Positions 1 to 9,971 of a stretch of 64,000 nucleotides of DNA are shown here, in pieces (position 1 is the first letter of the stretch; the number at the start of each line of letters is the position of its first letter). Position numbers and translations under genes: made by a program. The stretch is taken from positions 117,768-181,767 of the forward strand of contig NZ_CP060785.1 in NCBI RefSeq assembly GCF_014489555.1. Direction: 5' to 3'. The notes beneath the pieces were generated by a model that was given only the letters and a program-made list of their open reading frames with translations, had not been told where the DNA came from and did not search any database. This stretch comes from Hymenobacter qilianensis (GTDB lineage Bacteria > Bacteroidota > Bacteroidia > Cytophagales > Hymenobacteraceae).

Positions 1-83
1 TCTCCGCGGACAGTATACCATAGGCTGTTCGGTTACCTTTGCTCACTCTTTGCTCACTCTTCTCCGCCGCGGCGCTATCCAGC

Positions 84-1117
84 ATGTACCTGTTCACCAA
101 CGATTACAGCGAAGGCTGCCATCCCGCCATTTTAGCGGCCCTCACCCAGAGCAACCGGAGCCAGCAGCCGGGCTACGGCGCCGATACGTTTACGGCGCAG
201 GCCATTGCCCTGCTGCAGGCCCAACTGGCGGACCCCACGGCCGACATCCACTTGGTGGCCGGCGGCACCAGTGCCAACCTGCTGGCGATGGCCGCTTTTC
301 TCAAGCCCTTCGAGTCCGTCCTGGCCGCGCAGACGGGGCACATCTGCGTCCACGAAGCGGGCGCGATCGAAGCCACCGGCCACAAAATCGAAGTCGCCGC
401 GACGGCCGATGGCAAACTGCGGCCCGCAGACCTGGCCCCCTTGCTGGCCAAAAGCCCGCCCTTCCACACGGTCCGGCCGCGCTTGGTGTACGTTTCCAAT
501 CCCACGGAAATCGGCACGATCTACTCGCGGCAGGAACTTACGGACTTGTCGGCCTACTGCCAGGCTAATGGCCTGCTGTTGTACCTGGATGGCGCCCGCT
601 TACCGATGGCGCTGACGGCCGCCACCAATGACCTGACGCTGGCTGACATTGGCCGCCTGACCGATGCCTTTTACCTGGGCGGCACCAAATGTGGCGCCCT
701 GCTGGGCGAGGCGCTGGTGATCACCAACCCGGCCCTGCAGCCCGACTTCAAGTACCACCTCAAGCAGCGGGGGCCTTGCTTTCCAAGGGCCGGGTGCTGG
801 GTATCCAGTTTCTGACCTTGCTGCAGGACGACCTGCTGCTGACCCTGGCCCGGCACGCGAATGCCTTGGCGCAGCGACTGGCACAGGCCGTGCAGGACCT
901 AGGCTATTCGTTTTTGACCGTTTCCCATACCAACCAGATTTTTCCTGTTCTGCCCTATCGCGTGATTGAGCAGCTCGCGCCCGACTTTGGCTTTTACGTG
1001 TGGAAACCCATCGATGCAGAGCAGGCCGCCATTCGCCTGATTACCTCCTGGGCCACGCCGCCCGAAGCGGTCGATGATTTCATTGCGGCGCTGCGCGCGC
1101 ATAGCCCCGCCCGGTGA
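84..1117 (+). CDS. ltaE: Low-specificity L-threonine aldolase family protein (one frameshift)
   Basis: A PLP-dependent aldolase/beta-eliminating lyase that would split L-threonine or allo-threonine into glycine and acetaldehyde in the cytoplasm. The start at 84 gives the usual MYLFTNDYSEG opening; an upstream in-frame start at 39 only adds an unlikely leader. The PLP lysine is K202 in GGTKCG, and the cofactor aspartate lies in YLDGARLP. The frame breaks near 771 at a G run (CGGGGGCC). Adding one G continues the protein as GALLSKGRVLGIQFL through to 1117, giving about 344 residues, the normal family length. The break is most likely a sequencing error rather than a true pseudogene. The nearest gene on the same strand is an amidase starting 78 bp downstream. 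Confidence 0.85.
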
Positions 1118-1194
1118 ACAGCGGATGAAGAAGGGTAGGCTACCTATATTGGGGCAACGAGACAGCTTCTCACCTACTACTTTTTCCTCGTCGC

Positions 1195-2781
1195 ATGCGC
1201 CGCCTCCTCTGTATTGGTTTGTTCCTGCTCCTGGCCAGTGCCCTCGGGCGAGCGGGCTATCCACTCCCCTCCCAGCGCCCGCGTCCCTCCCAGCCGGCGT
1301 TCCCCCTGCTCGAGACGACGATCGCCGCCATTCACCAGGCATTTCGTCAGGGCGACTGCAGCTGCGAACAGTTAGTCACCGCTTATCTGCGGCGCATCCA
1401 GGCCTATGACCAGCCCACCAAGCTCAACGCCTTGGTGCTGACCAACCCGCAGGCCCTGGAAGTAGCCCGGCAACTCGATACAGAATACCGGAAAACCAAG
1501 AAGCTACGGCCTCTGCACTGCATCCCGCTTATCGTCAAGGACAACTATAACACGGCGGGCCTGCAAACCACGGCCGGCTCGCTGGCCCTGAAGGGCTTTG
1601 TGCCATCGGAGGATGCCACCGTCGTTAAACGCCTCAAGGCGGCGGGGGCCTTGGTGCTGGCCAAGTCCAACATGGCCGAGTGGGCCTTTAGCCCCATGGT
1701 CTCCATTAGCTCGATTGCGGGCGAAACGCTCAATCCTTATAACCTGCTGCACGTGCCGGCGGGCTCGAGCGGGGGCACGGCCGCCGCCGTAGCGGCTAAT
1801 CTGGGCACGGTAGGGCTGGGCACCGACACGGGTAACTCCATCCGCGGCCCCTCTTCGCACACAGCCTTGGTCGGCTTCCGTCCTACGCTGGGTTTGGTGA
1901 GCCGCGCCGGCATTGCCCCCCTGTATTTGCGCAACGACACGGGCGGGCCGATGACCCGTACGGTGGCCGATGCCACTCGCCTGCTGGAGGTCATCGCCGG
2001 CTACGACCCGGCCGACCCGCTGACCAAATACAGCCAGGGCAAAACTTTACCAGCGGGCTACCAGCAGTTCTTACGGAAGGATGGCCTGAAAGGCGCCCGC
2101 ATCGGCGTGCTGCGCACGCTGAGCGAACGCCAGCCTGATCCGCAGGTCAAAGCTTTGTTTGAGCAGGCCCTGGCCGATCTGCGCCAAGCGGGCGCCGAGA
2201 TCATTGATCCGGTGCAGATACCCGACTTTGAGCAGGTAAGCAAAGATCAGTGGTGCGCGGTGTTCCAGCACGATATCAATGCTTATCTGGGCTCCTTAGG
2301 CCCCACGGCCCCCGTCAAGAATCTGCAGGAGATCATTGCCTCGGGCAAGTTTGCCCCCTACATCGCCGAGAACCTTTCCTATCACCAGCAGCAGGCGGAA
2401 GTACCTACGGCGACGGCCTGCACGGATGCCTACACTGATCCCAAACGCGTGGCCTTCCGCCGAGCGGTGACCGAAGTGATGGACCGCTATAAGGTGGGGG
2501 CGCTGGTATACCCGACCTGGAATAACCCACCCGCGAAAGTCGGGGACCCGAAGGGCTACCAGGGCGATAACAGCCAGCTGATCGCGCCCCATACGGGCCA
2601 GCCAGCCTTCACGGTGCCGATGGGCTATACCTATGATAATCTGCCCGCGGGCCTGCAGTTTCTGGGCCGTTCCTTTGATGAGGCTACGCTGATTCAGTAC
2701 ACTTTTGCCTATGAGCAAGCCACGAAGCGTCGGAAATCGCCGCCCCTCTTTCCCGAGATGCCGCGCGTTAAGCGTAAGTAG
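1195..2781 (+). CDS. Secreted amidase-signature (GatA-like) amidase
   Basis: A 528-residue amidase-signature hydrolase with an N-terminal signal peptide (about residues 1-21, LLCIGLFLLLASALGRA), so it probably acts in the periplasm or outside the cell on an amide substrate. The Ser-cisSer-Lys triad is visible: K115 in LIVKDNYNTAG, the cis-serine near S191 in GSSGGTAAA, and the nucleophile S215 in TDTGNSIRGPS. The usual GGS(I/V)R is GNS here, a small deviation. The gene is intact across its full length. Its exact substrate cannot be read from the sequence; GatA itself is excluded by the signal peptide and by the absence of gatB or gatC nearby. Confidence 0.9.
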   Translation: MRRLLCIGLFLLLASALGRAGYPLPSQRPRPSQPAFPLLETTIAAIHQAFRQGDCSCEQLVTAYLRRIQAYDQPTKLNALVLTNPQALEVARQLDTEYRKTKKLRPLHCIPLIVKDNYNTAGLQTTAGSLALKGFVPSEDATVVKRLKAAGALVLAKSNMAEWAFSPMVSISSIAGETLNPYNLLHVPAGSSGGTAAAVAANLGTVGLGTDTGNSIRGPSSHTALVGFRPTLGLVSRAGIAPLYLRNDTGGPMTRTVADATRLLEVIAGYDPADPLTKYSQGKTLPAGYQQFLRKDGLKGARIGVLRTLSERQPDPQVKALFEQALADLRQAGAEIIDPVQIPDFEQVSKDQWCAVFQHDINAYLGSLGPTAPVKNLQEIIASGKFAPYIAENLSYHQQQAEVPTATACTDAYTDPKRVAFRRAVTEVMDRYKVGALVYPTWNNPPAKVGDPKGYQGDNSQLIAPHTGQPAFTVPMGYTYDNLPAGLQFLGRSFDEATLIQYTFAYEQATKRRKSPPLFPEMPRVKRK

Positions 2782-2823
2782 AAGCAAGGCTCATAACCCA
2801 GCCATCGCTGTTATTATGCCATT

Positions 2824-3773
2824 TTACGAAGTAAGATTTGCCTGCTCTGGAGTAACCGATAGCGTGGCCGGCTGATTTACCACGGTCAACTGAAACACAT
2901 CCGGGCGGGCGTAGTGACCGACGCAGTCAAAGTCTAACTTGCTTTTGGCCAGCACCGACGCGTCTACTTCGGCCGTTAATAAGCCTTCTTGGTCCCACAA
3001 GGGGCCAGCCAGGATCTCTCCCAGCGGGGAGATGATCACGCTGCCGCCCCGGCTCATGATCTCCGGCTCGTGGAGTAGGTCGGCCTGGTAGCGGTCGGGA
3101 TAATCGCTTTTGCGCACAAACTGGTTGCTGGCCAACACGTAGCAGCGCCCTTCTAAAGCGATGTGTTGCATCGTGGCCTGCCAGGAGTCGCGGGCGTCAG
3201 CAGTAGGCGCCAGATAGATCTCGATGCCTTTCTGATAGAGCGCGGTGCGGGCCAGGGGCATGTAGTTTTCCCAGCAAATGAGCCCACCTACCCGGCCCAG
3301 GTCCGTGGCAAAGCTCACCAGGGAACTGCCATCACTCTCCCCCCAGATGTAGCGTTCCAAACCCGTGGGCTTGAGCTTGCGGTGTTTACCCAATAAGAAA
3401 CCATCCTTGCCAAAGTACAGCAGGGTACAGTAGAGCGTGCCCCGATCGGTTCTTTTTCGGTAATGCCCAGGGCCACGAACAAGCCGGCTTGGCGAATGGC
3501 CTCTTGGATGCGCTTAATACCCGGCGACTCTACCGCCAGGCTATTTTCCCAGTAGTCCAGCCACATCGCCCGGCCCTTCTCGGTGCGCCGGCCCACAATA
3601 GCCTCAAAGGTCAGGCCCCGCGGATAGCAGGGGATAAACGACTCGGGGAAGAGCAGCAGCTGACAGCCCGCCTCGGTGCCGCGTTGAATCCAGCTGATCA
3701 CCAGATCCACACTTTTTTCGGCGTCAAAAAGCGCGGGAGTCGCTTGTACGACGCCTACTTTACTCGTTTTCAT
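2824..3773 (-). CDS. Carbon-nitrogen hydrolase, nitrilase type (one frameshift)
   Basis: A nitrilase-superfamily enzyme expected to hydrolyse an organic nitrile to acid and ammonia. The Glu-Lys-Cys triad is present: E44 in LLFPESF, K133 in GKHRKLKPTG and C167 in LICWENYMP. CWENYMP is typical of true nitrilases rather than amidases. The start at 3773 gives MKTSKVGVVQATPA; an ATG 21 bp upstream is possible. The frame breaks near 3433 in a CCCC run. One added base joins ITEKEPIGG to TLYCTLLYFGKDG and yields about 316 residues, a normal length. The neighbours (amidase on one side, S9 peptidase on the other) do not define a pathway. Confidence 0.85.
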
Positions 3774-3902
3774 GGGGTAATAAGTTAGCTGCATGTCCAG
3801 CCGTGAGGGCGCTGACTTATAGGCACGTAGTGCAAGTAGTATACATTCACCAGTCAGCTTAAGGAAGCGCAGGACTTTTTCGTTATTATATGATTTGCTC
3901 AA

Positions 3903-4251
3903 ATGGTAGTGTAATCAGCAATTTGGACCAAGAATAGTTCTCAGGCCAATTATTAACGGATGTAACGCACCGTATCGACTTGTTGCGTGGAAAAGTGCTT
4001 TCCGGACGATACAAACCGTCAACCTTTTTCAGGACGACACAAAAATCTAGAGCGCCCTATTATTCGACCGTTTTTATGGACGCCAACACGGCTCTTGGTA
4101 CGGCATAGACGGGACATCCGAAGGGGTAAAACGCCGCCCCAGGACATCCCCTGCATTACCCTCGCCTTTTCGCTTTACTTGTCCGATAAAAGCCTAGCTT
4201 ACAGTAACAAAGAACCCGACTAGCAGAGACCCTTCCTTCCCCCACTCCACC
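3903..4251. other. Intergenic region with IS-end-like repeats
   Basis: No gene is visible. Around 3998-4041 two related segments follow each other (TTCCGGACGATACAAA and TTCAGGACGACACAAA), separated by CCGTCAACCTTT. The second matches a segment at 17520-17548 at 25 of 29 positions. This is what nested or abutted insertion-sequence ends look like. No transposase remains here. Confidence 0.5.
4013..4041. repeat. IS-end-like dispersed repeat, copy 1
   Basis: A 29-bp segment reading AAACCGTCAAC followed by a T run and GGACGACACA. It matches 17520-17548 at 25 of 29 positions in the same orientation. On the other strand it begins TGTGTCGTCC, the TGT-start layout of many IS3-like termini. The IS family assignment is an inference. 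Confidence 0.5.
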
Positions 4252-6113
4252 ATGACAACCCGCCCTTGGCAACCCCTGCCTCTTCTCTGTCTGCTGCTCT
4301 GGTTAGCCGTGCCGAGTGCTGCGCAGCCCGACCAAGCGAAACTCCGCGCGGACGTGGTGGCCATGGCCAGCATAGGGTATAGTAGAGCGGGCAGTTATCT
4401 GGCCAGTGGGAAGGAAGTGGTATTTATCGCCAATCTGAGCGGCTCCCCCAGGTGTGGAAAATGCCCGCCGCGGGTGGCCAGCCCGTGCAACTGACCAAGC
4501 TTGCCGATCCGGTCACGGCCATGGTGCCTTCGCCTAAGCAGAACCTGATTGCCTTTCAGGTCGCCCCGGGGGCGGCTTGAATGCCCAGCTCTACGTGATG
4601 CAGGGCGATGGCCGGGGCGTCAAGCAAGTAACTACAGGCGGCAAGACCAACAACTTCCTGGGCACCTGGAGCCCGGATGGCACGCTGCTCAGCTTTGGTT
4701 CCAACGAACAGAACCCCACCGGGGTAGACTTCTTTATCTATGACGCGACGAAAGGCACTGCTACCTTAGCCGTCCAGAATAAGGGGACGGGGGGATCGTG
4801 GCCTTTTCCCCCGACAATAAGCAGGTATTGGTCACCCGCCTGGCCAGCCGGGGCAGCAATGACTTGTACCTGTATAATCTGGCAACCAAGGAAGAAAAGC
4901 TCCTCACCCGGCACGAGGGCCCCGGCACCTTCTTCGGCGAAATCGCTCCCTCCGGGCAGGTGTACCTGGGCTTTAATAAGGACCGCGACTTGCTCGCTTT
5001 TGGCCAAAGCACCCCGCATAGTATTCAACTACTGGCCGAGCGGAAAGACGCCGAGTTAGCTGATTTCACGCTGAATCATGCCGGCACCCAGGCCGTGCTG
5101 GTCTGGAATGAAAAGGGGCGCAATAAGCTGACCTTGTTTGATTTGAAAACCAACAAGGAAACCCAACAGTTGGTCTTGCCGGTCGAGTTAGTGGCAGGGG
5201 TCGCCTTTTCCCCCAATGATCAAACGATCATCTTTACCGGCTCGGGCTCGAAAGAGCCGACGAATATCTGGGTGTATACCCTGGGCAGCAACCATTTCCG
5301 CAAGCTCACGGACAGCCCCCATCCCGGCGTGAACTTAGCCACGCTCGTGGCCCCGGAGCTGGTCTCCTTCCCTTCCTTTGACGGGGTGCCCCTGAGCGGC
5401 TGGCTTTATAAACCCCAGACCGGGAAGGGGCCTTTTCCCACGGTCATCAGCTACCACGGCGGGCCCGAAGGCCAGTCGGTGCCCAGCCTGAACCCGACGG
5501 CCCAGGCCCTGGTGCAACAGGGCGTGGCTTTTTTTCTGCCCAATGTGCGGGGCTCCTCGGGCTTTGGCAAAGCGTTTTTGAACCTGGACAACGGGCCGCT
5601 GCGCGTGAATGGCGTGAAAGACATCAAAGCCGTGTCGGACTATTTAGTGCAGGCCGGCCTGGCCAAGGCCGGGGCCTTAGGCATCATGGGGGCTCCTACG
5701 GGGGCTACATGGTCATGGCCGGCGTCACGCAGTATCCGGACATGTTTGCCGCCGGGGCCAACCTGTTCGGGGTGGTCAACTTCGAAACCTTCTTTCAGCA
5801 TACCGAACCCTGGATGGCGGCTATCTCCACGGTGGAGTACGGGGACCCCGTCACGCAGGCGGCCCTGCTGCGGGAGCTCTCCCCCATTCACAAAGCCGAC
5901 CTCATCAAAACTCCGTTGCTCGTGGAGCACGGCGCCAACGATACCAACGTGCCGGTAGTCGAAGCCGAACAGGTAGTGGCCGCGCTCAAGAAAAACAACG
6001 TGCCGGTGCAGTATACCCTGTTTCCCGATGAAGGGCACGGCTGGCAAAAGACCAGTAACCGCATTACCTCCACGGTGGAGATTGTGGACTGGTTTACCAG
6101 TCGACTCAAGTGA
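4252..6113 (+). CDS. S9-family peptidase (prolyl oligopeptidase type), secreted, four frameshifts
   Basis: A serine peptidase of family S9 with a signal peptide (MTTRPWQPLPLLCLLLWLAV, cleavage near AAQP), an N-terminal beta-propeller of PD40/WD-like strands (about residues 40-360) and a C-terminal alpha/beta-hydrolase domain. The reconstructed catalytic motif is GIMGGSYGGYM at about 5690-5720. The catalytic Asp lies in EHGANDTNVP and the His in FPDEGHGW. The frame breaks near 4449 (C run), 4570, 4794 and 5693 (G runs). Each is repaired by one extra base in the run, giving about 621 residues, normal for the family. It probably degrades peptides in the periplasm. Four breaks in one gene that all follow the same rule point to sequencing error. 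Confidence 0.85.
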
Positions 6114-6255
6114 GAGGGGAGGAAGGCAAGGGAGGCGCTAGCCGCCGCTAGTTCCTTTTGGCCGGCCCGGTTGCTGTCAAAGGCCGCTACCATCAGCCTG
6201 GCTCCCTTGCACCTATCGAGACCCCTCTAGCTGGTTTACGCTTCCGCTCCTACCC

Positions 6256-6768
6256 ATGAAAAACCTTTTGCTTGTCCTGCTGCTCGGTCTCGCCAGCCCC
6301 GCCTTCGCTCAGAGCCCCGAAGGCAAGCTCGCCCAGCTAGGGCTGACGCTGCCGGCCGTGGCCCCCGCCATCGGCAGCTACGTGGACGTGGTGCGGGTGG
6401 GCAACCTGCTCTTTCTCTCGGGCAAGGGGCCCCGCTTAAGCGGCGGCGCCTACGTCACCGGTCGCCTGGGCGCGGACCTGACCACAGCGCAGGGCTACGA
6501 AGCGGCCCGCCGCACAGCCCTGCTGCAGCTGGCCGTGCTGAAACAGGAACTCGGCGAGCTAAGCCGGGTGCGGCGCATCGTCAAAGTCAACGGCTACGTG
6601 AACTCCGCCGACACTTTCACTGAGCAGCCCCAGGTCATCAACGGGTACTCTGACCTGCTGCTGCAGGTGTTCGGAGAGCGGGGCCGGCACGCCCGCACGG
6701 CCCTCGGTACCAACGCCCTGCCCCTGGGCATGGCCCTGGAAGTGGAGATGGTGGTGGAAGTGGAGTAG
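6256..6768 (+). CDS. Secreted RidA/YjgF-like protein
   Basis: A 170-residue RidA-superfamily protein with a clear signal peptide (MKNLLLVLLLGLASPAFAQ), unlike the cytoplasmic imine deaminase RidA. The core reads VGNLLFLSGKGP, then VNGYVNSADTF, and ends in RTALGTNALPLGMALEVEM, which corresponds to the conserved arginine-bearing C-terminal block. The fold is secure. Whether it deaminates enamines or imines outside the cytoplasm is unknown. It follows the S9 peptidase after 142 bp on the same strand. Confidence 0.85.
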   Translation: MKNLLLVLLLGLASPAFAQSPEGKLAQLGLTLPAVAPAIGSYVDVVRVGNLLFLSGKGPRLSGGAYVTGRLGADLTTAQGYEAARRTALLQLAVLKQELGELSRVRRIVKVNGYVNSADTFTEQPQVINGYSDLLLQVFGERGRHARTALGTNALPLGMALEVEMVVEVE

Positions 6769-6866
6769 GAGCGGGGCGGGTTCCGCCGGCCAAGTAAGTA
6801 GGGGGCTAGATAAGTCAGACAGTGTCTGACCAATGGCAGGAAAGGGAACCCGGCGGCTTGCAGGGT

Positions 6867-7001
6867 CCATCTCACCGAGTACTGGGTGTTCACGAACGCT
6901 AGTCGGGTGTGCCAGTCAAACCGACTAGCCGGCAACACGTAGAGGTCGCGTAACGACCTATCCAGGCGGTACACGCTTTGGCGCAACTCCTCCCATTCCA
7001 T
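6867..7001 (-). pseudogene. Fragment of a small conserved hypothetical protein
   Basis: About 45 residues starting MEWEELRQSVYRLDRSLRDL look like the N-terminus of a small Bacteroidota protein whose members begin with ME-W plus LDGSLRDIYV-like text. After about residue 48 the frame runs into antisense of the RidA-like gene with no recognisable continuation, so the gene appears cut off. I cannot name a function. Confidence 0.3.
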
Positions 7002-7012
7002 CCCGGCGGTCG

Positions 7013-7501
7013 TTACGCAAGCCGCAGCTCCAGTTGAATGTCACTGCGCGCATAGGGCGAAGGGGGACCCGACGTCATCGGGCGAAAGCCTAACTGGTGG
7101 TACAGGTGCAGGGCCGGCGCCAGCTGGGTATTGCTTTCCAGGTAGAGCCGTTTAGCCCCTAAAGCCCGGGCCTGGGTAAGGGCGGCCTCCGCTAGCATCC
7201 GCCCAATGCCGCGACCCTGCAGTGGGGGCGTAACCGCCATTTTGCCCAGCTCATAGCTGGTCTCGTCCCGTTTCAGCAGGGCACAGGTGCCCACAATCGC
7301 CCCGCCATAGCTCGCTAAGAAAATATGCCCTCCCGGCTGGAGGACGTACTCCTCGGGATGGTCAAGTACGCGCAGGTCCGCTTCTTCCAGGCGGAAGTAG
7401 CGCTCAATCCACGCCATATTCAGGCGCTTGAAGTCGTCCTGGTATTGCGCTTCGTAGGCCAGCAGGTGCACGTCCTCATTGGACAGTTTCGGGGATTCCA
7501 T
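7013..7501 (-). CDS. GNAT-family N-acetyltransferase
   Basis: A 162-residue acetyltransferase with the acetyl-CoA signature in order: motif C/D strands around IVGTCALLKRD, motif A as VTPPLQGRGIGRMLAEAAL (Q/RxxGxG/A), and motif B as GAKRLYLESNTQLAPALHLYHQLGF. The substrate is unknown; the overall pattern resembles MarR-associated or amino-acid N-acetyltransferases. The gene is intact. The start at 7501 (MESPKLSNEDVHL) sits in an intergenic gap facing the amidohydrolase. Confidence 0.85.
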   Translation of the reverse strand: MESPKLSNEDVHLLAYEAQYQDDFKRLNMAWIERYFRLEEADLRVLDHPEEYVLQPGGHIFLASYGGAIVGTCALLKRDETSYELGKMAVTPPLQGRGIGRMLAEAALTQARALGAKRLYLESNTQLAPALHLYHQLGFRPMTSGPPSPYARSDIQLELRLA

Positions 7502-7594
7502 AGGCCAAAGATACGATGGAGCCTTGTTTGCGGCCCATCAGGGGTAGGTAGCCCTACAGCCGGTGGCCCCCTGGACAGGACTCGCGTGAAGCGG

Positions 7595-7645
7595 TAGCCC
7601 GCCGGCTGACCCGCGTAGCTACCCGCTACGTTGTTAGGCGGGCTA
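7595..7645 (-). terminator. Hairpin after the amidohydrolase gene
   Basis: The arms TAGCCCGCC (7595-7603) and GGCGGGCTA (7637-7645) are perfect complements, with a smaller GTAGC/GCTAC stem inside. It lies directly after the stop of the minus-strand amidohydrolase (7647). There is no strong T tract, so termination is only a suggestion. Confidence 0.4.
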
Positions 7646-7646
7646 T

Positions 7647-8936
7647 CTAGCGGCTGGGGGTAGCGGGGGCCTGGGTCTTATCGACCCCCACCTGGCCCGC
7701 TTTCATCACCCACTTCACCTGCTGGATCACCACCTGGATGTCCTGCAGCGGGTCCCCTTTGACGGCCACAATGTCGGCTAAGTAGCCGGGAGCGATGGCC
7801 CCTAGCTCCTTTTCCAGGCCCAGCATTTCCGCGCCCGTGGTAGTGGCTGTTTGCAGGGCCTGCGCCGGGGTCATGCCGGCTTTGACAAACCATTCCAGCT
7901 CGCGCGTATTCTCCCCGAAGCCGGTGAAGACCGCGTCCGAGCCCATGGCGATTTTGACTTTGGCCTTTATCGCGCGCTTCAGGGTTTCGAAGTTCCTGGC
8001 TAGGTACTGATTCAGCCCCTCCACCGTCTTCGCGTCATAGCCATATTCGTCCTTGTGGGCAATGTAGTAGCGGTTATGGTCTACCGTGGGCACGTAGATG
8101 ATGCCCTGCTTGGCCATGGCCTTCAGCGTGGCCTCGTCCATATCAATGGCGTGTTCCACCGTGTTCGTGCCCGCTCTCACCGCATCGCGGGCCCCAGCGG
8201 GGCCATAGGAGTGAATGGCGATGCGCTTGCCCGCCTGATGAGCCACGTCTACGGCCGCCTTCATCTCCTCGTAGCTGAAGGTTTGAAAACCGGTCACGTC
8301 CTTGTCGCTGCCCGTTGAGCCGTACATCTTGATCCAGTCCACGCCGGCCGCCAGCTGCTGGCGGGCCACGCGCTGGACCTCCGCCACCCCGTCACACTGG
8401 CCGGGCCCAGGAATAGCGCCCACTTTATAGGGGCTGCTGGTGACATGCAGGCCATTACCGGCTACCAGCATGCGGGGTCCCAGCATAGCCCCGCGGTTGA
8501 TCAGGTCCCGGAGGGCCAGGTCAATGTTGTCAAACGAGCCCAGGTCGCGCACGGTCGTGACGCCCGTTTCCAGGGCTTTGCGGGCATTTTCCTGGGCCAG
8601 AAAGACAGTTACGGCGGGACCTAAGCTGCCCAGCTGTCCCCAGGGGTTGCTGCCGGCGGCCTTGTCCCAGTAGAAGGAGAGGTGAGTATGCGCGTCAATT
8701 AAGCCCGGAATGGCGGTGTAGGCCCGTAAGTCCAGGATTTCGGCCCCCGCCGGAATAGCTACGGCGGCGGCGGGACCTACCTGCACAATCCGGTCGGCGT
8801 TGACCAGCACGACGGCGTGGGGTATCACCTGGCCCAGGCCGGTGATGACTTTGCCGAACTGAAGGGCCTTGACCTGGGCCGCGACCCGGGCAGGAAACCC
8901 AAAAGAGCAAAGGATCAGAAGTAAGAGGTAACGCAT
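7647..8936 (-). CDS. Secreted amidohydrolase (imidazolonepropionase/Xaa-Pro dipeptidase-like)
   Basis: A metal-dependent amidohydrolase of about 430 residues with a signal peptide (MRYLLLLILCSFGFPARVAA). I prefer the start at 8936 over the longer frame from 8987 because it places the signal sequence at the N-terminus. The metal-site motif DAHTHLSFY opens the TIM barrel. WIKMYGSTGSDKD carries the bridging lysine (WIKMY), AIHSYG and TVEHAIDMD carry the two histidines, and MGSDAVFTGFGENTRELE carries the catalytic aspartate. This set matches the secreted Bacteroidota enzymes annotated as imidazolonepropionase-related or prolidase. The substrate is not determined. The gene is intact and stands alone on its strand. 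Confidence 0.85.
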   Translation of the reverse strand: MRYLLLLILCSFGFPARVAAQVKALQFGKVITGLGQVIPHAVVLVNADRIVQVGPAAAVAIPAGAEILDLRAYTAIPGLIDAHTHLSFYWDKAAGSNPWGQLGSLGPAVTVFLAQENARKALETGVTTVRDLGSFDNIDLALRDLINRGAMLGPRMLVAGNGLHVTSSPYKVGAIPGPGQCDGVAEVQRVARQQLAAGVDWIKMYGSTGSDKDVTGFQTFSYEEMKAAVDVAHQAGKRIAIHSYGPAGARDAVRAGTNTVEHAIDMDEATLKAMAKQGIIYVPTVDHNRYYIAHKDEYGYDAKTVEGLNQYLARNFETLKRAIKAKVKIAMGSDAVFTGFGENTRELEWFVKAGMTPAQALQTATTTGAEMLGLEKELGAIAPGYLADIVAVKGDPLQDIQVVIQQVKWVMKAGQVGVDKTQAPATPSR

Positions 8937-8983
8937 GCTGGTTCGGTAGGGTGGGCAAGTGGACTGCGCTAAGAAAGGCGTTT

Positions 8984-9127
8984 TCAAATCAAAAGTGGTC
9001 CAGCGGCGGGGTTATCTGCCTCTTCTAGTTTTAGAATGGCTGCCCAATTGCGCTGAATAAAGCCAATGGCGTTCCTGGGGCGCAGTACGCTGTCCTGCTG
9101 CAAGTATTGCGTTAAGGCTTGGTTCAT
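8984..9127 (-). CDS. Small hypothetical ORF, possibly a remnant
   Basis: A 47-residue frame starting MNQALTQYLQQDSVLRPRN and containing FIQRNWAAIL. The composition is protein-like (balanced, amphipathic), but no family is recognised. It sits beside an NHL-repeat fragment, so it may be the tail of a lost gene. Low certainty. Confidence 0.25.
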   Translation of the reverse strand: MNQALTQYLQQDSVLRPRNAIGFIQRNWAAILKLEEADNPAAGPLLI

Positions 9128-9190
9128 CTCGTCGATGGGAGCGGAAAAAAGCAAGCGGGGTGGCCGTGAATGCCCTAGGTAATGGTACGT

Positions 9191-9391
9191 CACGGCCGTA
9201 ACTGCCTACGCAAAATCACGCCCGCCGGCCTCGTCACTGCCCTGGCAGGTCAGCTGGGGCCCGGGCTGCAGGACGGAAACCTGAGCATCGCCCAATTTCG
9301 GAGCCTGCAGGGTATTGCCCTCGATGCCCAGGGCACGCTCGTCGTGGCCGATGCGGGCAACCACACTATTCGCCAGATCAACCCGGAGTGA
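9191..9391 (+). pseudogene. C-terminal NHL-repeat fragment
   Basis: The frame reads LRKITPAGLVTALAG, then FRSLQGIALDAQGTLVVADA and NHTIRQINPE before a stop. This is the classic NHL-repeat text (GIALDAxGxLVVADxxNHxIR) of secreted beta-propeller proteins. Only about one and a half repeats are left, with no start codon of its own and no signal peptide. It is the truncated 3' end of a longer gene. Confidence 0.6.
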
Positions 9392-9542
9392 TAGCTAGCC
9401 CCGAGGCGAAGGATAGAGTACTTGCCACCGGCGCTCGTTAGCTGCCGCGCAAAACCGCCGGCCACCGGCGAGCAGGGTTCTCCCTTAAAGTTACTTCCGT
9501 TACCTTTCCCTCGTAGCCGAGAGAACTGCGGCCCCCTGCCTG

Positions 9543-9971
9543 ATGAGTCAACCAACCTCCTTACAACGCTTCCTGGACGCGCAAGCCAGCACTTATCCCG
9601 GGGCCCTGGCCGAACTGCAGCGGGGTCGCAAGCACAGCCACTGGATGTGGTTTATCTTTCCCCAGCTCCAGGGCCTGGGGCGCAGTGCCACGGCCCAGTA
9701 CTATGCCCTGCGCAACGGAGAGGAAGCGCGCGCCTATGCGCAGCATCCCGAGCTCGGCAGCCGGCTGCTCCACTGCTGCGCCGTCTTGCTGGCCTTGCCC
9801 AGTAACGATGCCACCCAGGTGCTGGGCAGCCCGGACGATGTCAAATTACGCTCCTGCATGACCCTGTTTGACGCCGTGTGTCCGCAGCAGCCGATCTTCC
9901 AGCAGATCCTAGACAAGTTCTTTCGGGGACAGCCCGATGCGCAGACCCTGCGTCTGCTCTATCCCGACTAG
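9543..9971 (+). CDS. DUF1810 family protein
   Basis: A 142-residue protein matching the DUF1810 layout throughout: LQRFLDAQASTYPGALAEL, then RKHSHWMWFIFPQLQGLGRS (the family signature), and KLRSCMTLFD near the C-terminus. It is a small alpha-helical cytoplasmic protein. The family's biochemical role is not settled. The gene is intact with nothing functionally linked next to it. Confidence 0.9.
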   Translation: MSQPTSLQRFLDAQASTYPGALAELQRGRKHSHWMWFIFPQLQGLGRSATAQYYALRNGEEARAYAQHPELGSRLLHCCAVLLALPSNDATQVLGSPDDVKLRSCMTLFDAVCPQQPIFQQILDKFFRGQPDAQTLRLLYPD